Below the pieces are notes generated by a model, which made no database searches, was not told where the DNA came from, and saw only the letters and a list, made by a program, of their open reading frames with translations. A program made the position numbers and the translations under genes. Of a stretch of 64,000 nucleotides of DNA, positions 56,551-64,000 are shown in pieces. Numbering within the stretch: the stretch's first letter is position 1; each line of letters begins with the position of its first letter. The stretch comes from Closterium sp. NIES-65 (taxonomy: Eukaryota; Streptophyta; Zygnematophyceae; Desmidiales; Closteriaceae). The stretch is from assembly GCA_948144175.1 (NCBI GenBank), contig CANXME010002057.1:2404001-2468000 (forward strand). Reading direction: 5' to 3'.

Positions 56551-59500
56551 ATGGCTTCCCCTAGTGTTCTCGCTTTTGACGTTGAGGGTCGAGCCATTGA
56601 CTTTGAGGTTTGGGTAGATGACCTGCAGCTCTTCTTACAGTGCGATAGGGCAGACGGTCTCTCCCTCTTTGACCTCACCTCTGGCGCCTCTCCTGCCCCT
56701 GCTGCTGATGCTGACCCCACTGTTCGCTCCCAGTGGGCCACACGCGAGGCTGCTGCACGTCTTGCAGTGCGTCGCCACCTGCCTACCTCTGAGCGCGCGC
56801 ACTTTAGTCAGTACAAGAGTGCTCACACCTTGTACGACGCTGTAGTTGCGCGCTTCTCTTCCCCTGCCACTGCTGCACTGAGCCACCTTATACTACCGTA
56901 CCTCTTTCCTGACCTTGCTGCCTTTCCCACAGTCGCTGACCTCGTTACGCACCTCCGCACTAGTGACACTCGCTACCGCGCCGCACTTCCTGCCGAGTTC
57001 TGCGCCAAGAATCCCCCCCCCATGTACATCACTCTCTATTATATAGTCACTCGCCTCCCTGACTCCCTTCGCGTAGTCAGGGACCACTTCTTCTCAGTCT
57101 GTCCCACCACTCTCACTGTTGACCTGCTAGAGAAGGCCCTCCTAGCAGCGGAGAAGAGCATAGTTGCTGTAGGAGCCTCTCGTGGTGACCCTCGCACCCC
57201 CATCTTTGAGGGTTGTTCCCCTTCCCCCCTGTTGCCCTCTGTCGCCTCTGCTGCTGCGGCCGACCTCGTTGGTCTTGAGTCGGTCGGTGCGGCGTCTGCC
57301 CCTAGCAGGAGACGCCGCTCTGGCAAGGGCAAGGGGGGCAAGGGCGCGGGTGGTGCTAGCGGGAGTGGTGGAGGTGGCGGTGGGGGCGGCGGGGGGAGTG
57401 GGGGTGGCGGTGGGAGTGGTGGCGGGGGTGGAGGTGGCGGTGGCAGCGGCGGAGGCGGAGGCGGCGGTGGCGGTAGCGGTGGGAGCGGAGGCGGCGGTGG
57501 CGGCGGAGGTGGAGGCGGCGGTGGTGGAGGAGGTGGAGCTGGTCGGGGTGGCACTTCTCAGCGGAGCGGCACCGGGAGTGGTCAGCGCCAGCAGCAGCAG
57601 CAGCAGCAGCGTTCTTGGGACATCCCCCCTCCTCAGCAGCTCCGTGAGTGGTACACGCAGTGTCAGCGTGGTGGGGGTTTTGGCCCGTGAACCTACGTCC
57701 TCCGCTCCGGCGACCGCGCGGGTGAGCAGTGTGGGGGTGCTCACCCCACCCAGCGCTCCTTTGGCCGCCTAACGGACGCTTGGCGTCAGCAGTTCCCGAA
57801 GGCTAGTGAGATCCCCCGCTGGGGAGAGCTGTCTAGGGCAGGCGTAGCTATCTTTGATCTTGACTTTGATGCTATCCTTGCTGCCATGTATGCTGTGACT
57901 ATTAGTGATGAGGGTGACTGTTACCGGTGTTTCCCGCCCGACCCGGGCATTGGTACTGCTGCTCTAGGTACTGGTGAGGCTGCTGCTCTAGGTGCCAGTG
58001 CGTCCGCGCCCTCAGGTGCTGGTGAGTCTGCGCTCTCAGGTACCACGTCGGCTTCGGCCTCCCTCACCTTCACACTTGACTCAGGGGCTTCTCACTCCTT
58101 CTTTCGAGACCGCACCACACTCACGCCGCTTGGTCGGCCAGTTGAAGTCTCCCTGGCAGACCCCTCTGGGGGTCCTGTCCTCTCTCACTTCTCCACTGTC
58201 CTCCCGTGTCCGGCTGCCCCCTCTGGCACCTTGTCTGGTCTTTACCTCCCCTCGTTCTCTACAAACTTGGTGAGTGGTGCTGACCTGCAGGATACGGGGG
58301 TTCACCAGTTCACTCCTGCGAGTCAGCGGGTGACCCACTGCATGGACGCTCGAACAGGCAGACACCTGGCCACGTTTACACGTCGGCCGGGGTCGAGCCT
58401 GTACACACTGACCACTGAGTCTACTCCAGTCACTGCGTCTGGTCAGGTAGCTGCGTCGGGTCAGGTGTTTGCTGCAGCGTCCAGGTCTGGTCCTGAGTCT
58501 GCCCCCTGCTCGTGTCGCCTCCTGTCTCACGAGACTCTCCTCTGGCACCACCGTCTTGGTCACCCCTCCCTGCCTCGTCTCCGAGGCATGGCTTCCCGTG
58601 TCCTTGTCTCTGGTCTTCCCCGGTCCCTCCCTCCCCTTCCTCCGGGGCCTGGTCCTTCCTGTGTCCCCTGTGTTGAGGGACGACTACTCGCGTTACACCA
58701 CAGTCTTCCCCTTGCGCAGCAAGGTGATGTCGCTGAGGTGTTGATCGACTGGATCCGCGCAGCTCGTCTCCAGCTCAGGAGGAGCTTTGGCTCGACTTTC
58801 CTGTTCTGCATCTGCACTCTGATCGAGGCGGAGAGTTCTCCTCTGGCCTTCTGCGAGCCTACTGTCGTGCGCGAGGCATCCGCCAGACCTTTACGCTTCC
58901 GGACTCTCCACAGCAAAATGGGATTGCTGAGCGCTGCATTGGCATGGTCATGGACGTCGCTCGTACGTCCATGATGCATGCGGCTGCCCCCCATTTTCTG
59001 TGGCCGTTTGCGGTTCGGTACGCGGCGCATCAGATCAACCTTCACCCCAGGGTCTCAAGACCGGAGACCTCCCCAGCCTTGCTGTGGACGGGGAAGGTCG
59101 GCGATGCGTCTGCGTTCCGTGTCTGGGGATCTTGGGCGTTTGTCCGCGACTTGTCTGCGGATAAGCTGTCCCCTCGTGCTGCTCCCTGTGTCTTCCTTGG
59201 CTTCCCCCCTGACGCCCCTGGGTGGCAGTTCTACCACCCCACCTCTCGACGTGTTCTGTCCTCCCAGGACGTCACGTTCGACGAGTCAATACCCTACTAC
59301 CGCCTCTTCCCCTACCGCACTCCTTCCCTCCCCCCGCCACCGCACTTCCTTGTGCCAGGTCCCCCCCCGGTAGACCCCCTCCCCCCTCAGGGTCCTGCCC
59401 CTTCAGGTGTGTCCCAGGTAGATGCAGTTGAGCCGGTCGAGGTTGCTGGTGACTCTGGTTCTGCTGCGGGTGCTGAGCATGGGGGTGCTGACTCTGGGGG

Positions 59501-62383
59501 TGCTGCGCGCGTGGGTGCTGAGCCTGGGGGTGCTGCGTCTGGGGATGCTGCGACTTGGGATGCTGAGCCTGGGGGTGCTGAGCCTGGGGGTGCTACGACT
59601 GGGGGTGCTGAGCCTGGGGGTCCTTCGCCCGGGGGTGCTGCGTCTGGAGCTGCTGAGCCTTGGGGTGCTGGGTCTGGAGCTACTGAGCCTGGGAGTGCGG
59701 AGCCCGCGGCCGCTGGACCTGCTCGTGTGGCGTCTGGCGATGCTGGGCCTGCTGGTTCTCCGGGTGCTTCGTCTCGATGGGAGCCACTCTCTCCACAGGA
59801 GCTGCGCGAGTGGTTTGCCCGGCGCTGGAGGCGTACTACTGGAGCTGGTGCTTCTTCGGCTGCTGAGGGTGCTGGTGCCGCCGGTCTCGGAGGTGCTAGT
59901 CCTGCGAGTGCTACTGGAGTCGGAGCTGCTGAGGGTGTTGGCGCTGAGGCTACTGCTGTCAGTCCTGGCGACGTCCTGCTGCGGGTGCTACTGGTGCTGC
60001 TGGAGGTACTGGAGCTGGAGGTGCTGTTGACGCTGGTGCTGCCACTGGGGGTACTGGTGCTGTCCCTGCTGTGTCTGGAGTCGCCGCGCGGCCTCGGCCG
60101 TACTTTTTTCCGCTCCTTCAGCAGGTTCTTGTTCTTCCTCCTCCCTTAGAGTGTCCACCGCCTGTCCAGTCGCAGTCGCAGTTACCACCGGTCTCCCCAC
60201 TGCCTTCTCCTTCTCCGTACACTGGTCCTACTGGAGGTCTTGCTGAGCGTCGTGAGCCTGCGTCTCGTCCTGCGTCGCCTGTTCGTGCTGCTCGCACTAG
60301 TGGTCACAGTTCGCGTCAGCGTCCTCCTCCTGTCCTTGGCACGCACCGGATGTCTCTGCGTCCGTCCACTGCTCCTCTGCGTGCCCCTTTGCCCTCTCCT
60401 CCTGAGTCCTCTCTTCCTGTGCTTGCCGACCCTGAGTCGGACTCTCTTTGTGCTGCCAGTCCTGCTATCACGCGTCTCCTTGCTACTGTCGTCACTGAAC
60501 CCTCCTTTGAGTCCACTGCTGCGTCTGCTCTTGTTGCTGAGCTCGTCGACTTTGCTGCTCGCTGTCGTCTAGACTACGCTGCTAGTCTTGTTGCTGAGTC
60601 TGCGTCTGTCTGTCCTCCGTCCGTCGGGGGTGAGTGTGCTCTTGGCACGGACGTCCTTGAGGACAGGCAGGAGGAGTTCCAGTGTCTGGCTGCTGCTTCA
60701 CCTCATCTCGCGTCCGTACTGCTTACCCCTGAGGGAGACCCGGATGCACTAGACATCCCGACTCCGCGCTCTTACGCGGAGGCCGTAGAGGGTCCCTACT
60801 CCTCTCAGTGGCAGGCAGCTATGGATGCAGAGATGGCTTCCTGGAAGTCCACAGGCACCTACGTTGACGCGGTTCCCCCTCCTGGGGCGAACATCGTCAG
60901 TGGCATGTGGATCTTCAGGGTGAAGCGGCCGCCGGGCTCTCCACCTGTCTTCAAGGCGCGGTACGTGGCTCGTGGCTTCAGTCAGCGGCAGGGAGTTGAC
61001 TACTTTCAGACCTTCTCTCCCACCCCGAAGATGACCACTCTTCGGGTGCTGCTACACATAGCAGCTCGGCGTGACTACGAGCTTCACTCCCTTGACTTCA
61101 GCACTGCTTTCCTGCAGGGTAGCCTGCACGAGGAGATCTGGTTGCGCCGTCCACCAGGCTTCACTGGGACTTTCCCTCCTGGCACCCAGTGGAGCCTCCG
61201 ACGGCCAGTCTACGGTCTCCGCCAGGCACCGCGCGAGTGGCACGACACACTGAGGACTACACTTGCGGCTCTTGGGTTTGCTCCCTCTACTGCTGACCCG
61301 TCGCTGTTTCTACGCACCGACACCTCTCTGCCGCCGTTCTACATCCTCGTGTACGTCAACGACTTGGTCTTTGCCACAGCTGACACTACTGGACTCGCCC
61401 ACGTGAAGTCCGAGCTGCAGAAGAGACACACGTGCACAGACCTGGGTGAACCGCGCAGCTACCTTGGCTTGCAGATCACCCGGGACAGAGCATTCCGCAC
61501 CATTTCCCTAACTCAGTCACACATGGTGCAGCAGGTCCTTCAGCGCTTCGGCTTCACGTACTCCTCGCCTCAGGCCACTCCTCTGTCTACTCGCCACTCG
61601 CTCTAAGCTCTGCCTTCGGATGAGTCCGTAGAGTCGAGTGGCCCGTACCCAGAGCTTGTTGGCTGCCTCATGTACCTAATGACCTGCACACGACCTGACC
61701 TTGCATACCCTCTTAGCATTCTTGCACGCTATGTTGCTCCTGGGAGACACAGACCAGAGCACATGGCTGCAGCTAAGAGGGTGTTGCGTTACTTGTGCAG
61801 TACGTCGGGCATGGGGCTAGTGCTTGGAGGGCGGAGTCCAGTGGTCCTCACTGGGCACGCGGACGCTTCTTGGGCAGACGACCAGGCTACGCAGCGGTCG
61901 TCACAGGGTTACACCTTCAGCCTTGGTTCCGGCTCTGTTTCGTGGCGGGCTACTCGCTCGTCTTCTGTTCTCGGCTCCAGTTGTGAGGCTGAGATCTACG
62001 CCGGGGCCATGGCTGCACAGGAGCTTCGCTGGCTTACCTACCTGCTGACTAACCTCGGAGAGCCGCCTCGTTCCCCTCCGGTGCTGTACGTAGACAACAA
62101 GGCCATGCTAGCCTTGTGTCGGGAGCACCGCCTGGAGCACAGAACGAAGCACATTGCTCTCCGCTACTTTCTTGCTCGTGAGTTGCAGCAGCGTGGTCAG
62201 TTGCGACTTGCGTACGTGGCCTCTGAGGCCAACACTGCTGATGTTTTCACCAAGGCACTTGCGCCTTGTGATCATCAGCGCTTCTGTACTCAGCTTGGTC
62301 TTGTGCCTGTCTTGCCTCACTTGCTCACCTCTTCACCTTGCTTGTACTGTTCCATATATATACACCTGCTCTTGCTTGTCTAG
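56551..62383 (+). pseudogene. gag-pol: copia gag-pol, element K
   Basis: ATG 56551 (MASPSVLAFDVEGRA), open through the Gly tract to a stop at 57688-57690. This stop replaces the first Cys of the Cys/His motif, and the last Cys is Ser. Protease LDSGAS is present (about 58078). A deletion near 58683 joins CVEG to DDYSRY, removing the integrase segment with the first catalytic Asp and shifting the frame. HSDRGGEF is unreadable in frame. Later AERC replaces AERR. A second frameshift lies near 59970. RT reads LVYVNDLVFA (first Asp to Asn, about 61353). A stop lies at 61604-61606. RNase H is open from about 61670, but its normal stop is lost and the frame runs to 62383. Confidence 0.9.
59450..59700 (+). 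repeat. 15-bp repeat linker, element K
   Basis: GGTGCTGAGCCTGGG-like units, more degenerate than in D and J. Confidence 0.82.
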
Positions 62384-62545
62384 CTTTCTATATATATGTA
62401 CTCATGCATGTGAACTGGCCTTGTGGCCTTGAACTTGTGCTCGGAATGTGTGGTGACTTTGTGATCCACCCTGAGCTTGCTTTGCTTTGCTTTGCTTGAC
62501 TGGTCTTGTGACCGCTTGTTCTCCCCCACTTTGCCTATGGGGGTG

Positions 62546-62676
62546 TGTCAGAATATTATAGCTTGTGCTTTTGTGTAGGCTATAGTGGGGTAGCCCATAT
62601 GGGGTACAACCCAATTAGGGTTAATACTTGTACCCAACTCTTTCATAGTTCATTCATTCTCGTTCTCATCTTCTCA
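62546..62676 (+). repeat. 3' LTR of element K
   Basis: 131 bp, preceded by the polypurine hairpin (62523-62543). Confidence 0.95.
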
Positions 62677-62681
62677 GTACC

Positions 62682-64000
62682 TGCTGTGTCTGGCGTCGCC
62701 GCGCGGCCTTGACCGTACTTCGTTCCACTCCTGCAGCAGGTTCTTGGTCTTCCGCCTTCTACTGGTCCTCCTCCTTCTTTAGGGTGTCCACAGCCAGTCC
62801 CGTCACAGTTACAGTTGCAGCCTACCTCCCCTTTGCCTGCTCCTTCTCCCTACACTGGTCCTACTGGAGGTCTTACTGAGCGTCGTGAGCCTGCGTCTCG
62901 CCCTGCGTCGCGTGTCCGTGCTGCTCGCGCTAGTGGTCGTGGTTCGCGTCAGCGTCCTCCTCCTGTCCCTGGCACGCACAGGATGTCTTTGCGTCCGTCC
63001 ACTGCTCCTCTGCGTGCCCCTTAGCCTTCTCCTCCTGAGTCCTCTCTTCTTGCTTTTGCCGACCCGGAGTCGGACTCTCTTTGTGCTGCCAGTCCTACTG
63101 TCACGCGTCTCCTGGCTACTGTCGTCACTGACCCTTCTTTCGAGTCCACTGTTGCGTCTGCCCTAGTTGCTGAGCTCGTTGACTTTGCTGCTCGCTGTCG
63201 CCTAGACTACGCTGCTAGTCTTGTCGTTGAGTCTGAGTCTGTCTGTCCTCCGTCCGTCGGGGGTGAGTGTGCCCTTGGCACGGACGTCCTTGAGGACAAG
63301 CAGGAGGAGTTCCAGTGCTTGGCCGCTGCTTCACCTCATCTCGTGTCCGTACTGCTTACCCCTGAGGGAGACCCGGATGCACTTGACATCCCGACTCCGC
63401 GCTCTTACGCGGAGGCGATAGAGGGTCCCTACTCCTCTCAGTGGCAGGCAGCTATAGATGCAGAGATGGCTTCCTGGAAGTCCACAGGCACCTACGTTGA
63501 CGCTGTCCCCCCTCCTGGGGCGAACATCGTCAGTGGCATGTGGATCTTCAGGGTGAAGCGGCCGCCGGGTTCTCCGCCTGTCTTCAAGGCGCGTTACGTG
63601 GCTCGTGGCTTCAGTCAGCGGCAGGGAGTTGACTACTTTCAGACCTTCTCTCCCACCCCAAAGATGACCACTCTTCGGGTACTGCTGCACGTTGCTGCTC
63701 ACCGTGACTACGAGCTGCACTCTCTCGACTTCAGCACAACTTTCTAGCAGGGCAGCCTGCACGAGGAGATCTGGCTGCGCCGCCCACCTGGCTTAACTGG
63801 GCCTTTCCCTCCTGGTACCCTGTGGAGTCTCCGACGTCCAGTCTACGGTCTCCGCCAGGCACCACGTGAGTGGCACGACACACTGAGGACTACGCTTGCG
63901 GCTCTTGGGTTTGCTCCTTCTACTGCCGACCCGTCGCTGTTTCTGCGCACCGACACTTCTCTACCGCCGTTCTACATCCTCGTGTACGTCGACGACTTGG
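62682..64000 (+). pseudogene. pol: copia linker and RT of element J, right part
   Basis: Resumes after K's target duplication with PAVSGVAARP and VLGLPPSTGPP-like sequence. It continues through SLRPSTAPLRAP, a stop near 63022 (sisters have TTG), AEAIEGPYSSQWQAAIDAEMASW, GVDYFQTFSPTPKM, a stop near 63747, and the YVDDL active site at the window edge. RNase H and 3' LTR lie outside. Confidence 0.88.

Larger units (their letters stand above)
55473..62676 (+). mobile_element. Ty1/copia element K
   Basis: 7204 bp with 131-bp LTRs that differ at about six sites, and perfect target duplications GTACC (55468-55472 and 62677-62681). Inserted in the linker of J. Older than D and G by LTR divergence (inference). 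Confidence 0.96.
50596..64000 (+). mobile_element. Ty1/copia element J (open at window end, split by K)
   Basis: 5' LTR at 50596-50722 with terminal TG changed to TT, a mutated primer site TGGTTTTAGAGC, repeat leader, and gag-pol with many frameshifts. It is interrupted by K at 55473-62676 in the INT-RT linker and resumes at 62682 into RT. It runs off the window. Closest in sequence to element D. Confidence 0.92.

Overview
The window is eukaryotic, repeat-dominated DNA, with no operons, no bacterial-type genes and no CRISPR. It is almost entirely a stack of nested LTR retrotransposons. They are Ty1/copia elements (order PR-INT-RT-RNase H, tRNA-iMet-type primer sites) plus broken Ty3/gypsy pieces. 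The copia proteins and the TGGTATnnAGAGC-type primer sites look like those of the green plant lineage. The high GC content, (TG)n and GC-rich minisatellites would suit a streptophyte green alga, but the species cannot be fixed from sequence alone and this is only an inference.

Layout. Element A (copia, +) covers 1-2666, 16506-18549 and 25885-26345. It is split twice. Element B (copia, +, 2667-16505) sits in its pre-RT linker, and element G (copia, +, 18550-25879) sits in its 3' LTR. B is itself split by element C (copia, minus, 5211-12640) inside its integrase. Target-site duplications are GCGTG for C, GACAT for G, and CAACA/CGACA (one mismatch) for B. Removing C and B restores the A and B reading frames across the joins. 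A second A-type LTR remnant (26346-26838) follows. Next is gypsy fragment E (26839-27706 and 35085-35390), split by element D (copia, +, 27707-35079, TSD CCCTC). Minus-strand gypsy material fills 35391-41111. It includes a host-like EF-hand exon fragment (about 38779-39081) lying inside gypsy gag, a pol-LTR-gag tandem arrangement, and a truncated C-family tail (40492-40915). Element H (minus, A-type copia) spans 41112 to about 46680. A short stretch of apparent host DNA (about 46950-49204) carries the only convincing cellular gene, a small secreted Asp/Lys/Pro-rich protein at 47807-48568 (minus). A gypsy 5' end (49205-49732) and the start of another LTR element, I (49733-50595), come next. Element J (copia, +, 50596 to beyond the window) is split by element K (copia, +, 55473-62676, TSD GTACC).

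C, D, G, J and K are one copia family. They share short LTRs of 124-132 bp, a primer site of TGGTAT-type, and a hairpin just after it. They also share a long GC-rich leader built of copy-specific tandem repeats, a gag with a very long glycine tract and an unusual Cys/His motif, and a Gly-Ala-Glu-Pro repeat linker before RT. G looks youngest: its two LTRs are identical and its coding region is interrupted by one frameshift only. C keeps one reading frame of about 1970 codons broken only by stop codons that all fit C-to-T changes.

The most unusual structure is in B. Its 5' LTR is followed not by a primer site and gag but by a second copy of the A-element RT sequence that flanks its 3' LTR. This points to recombination or conversion after the insertion. 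Other items worth attention are the covarying hairpin next to the primer site, the saturation of the A-type LTR with GTCGAC, and the captured EF-hand exon.
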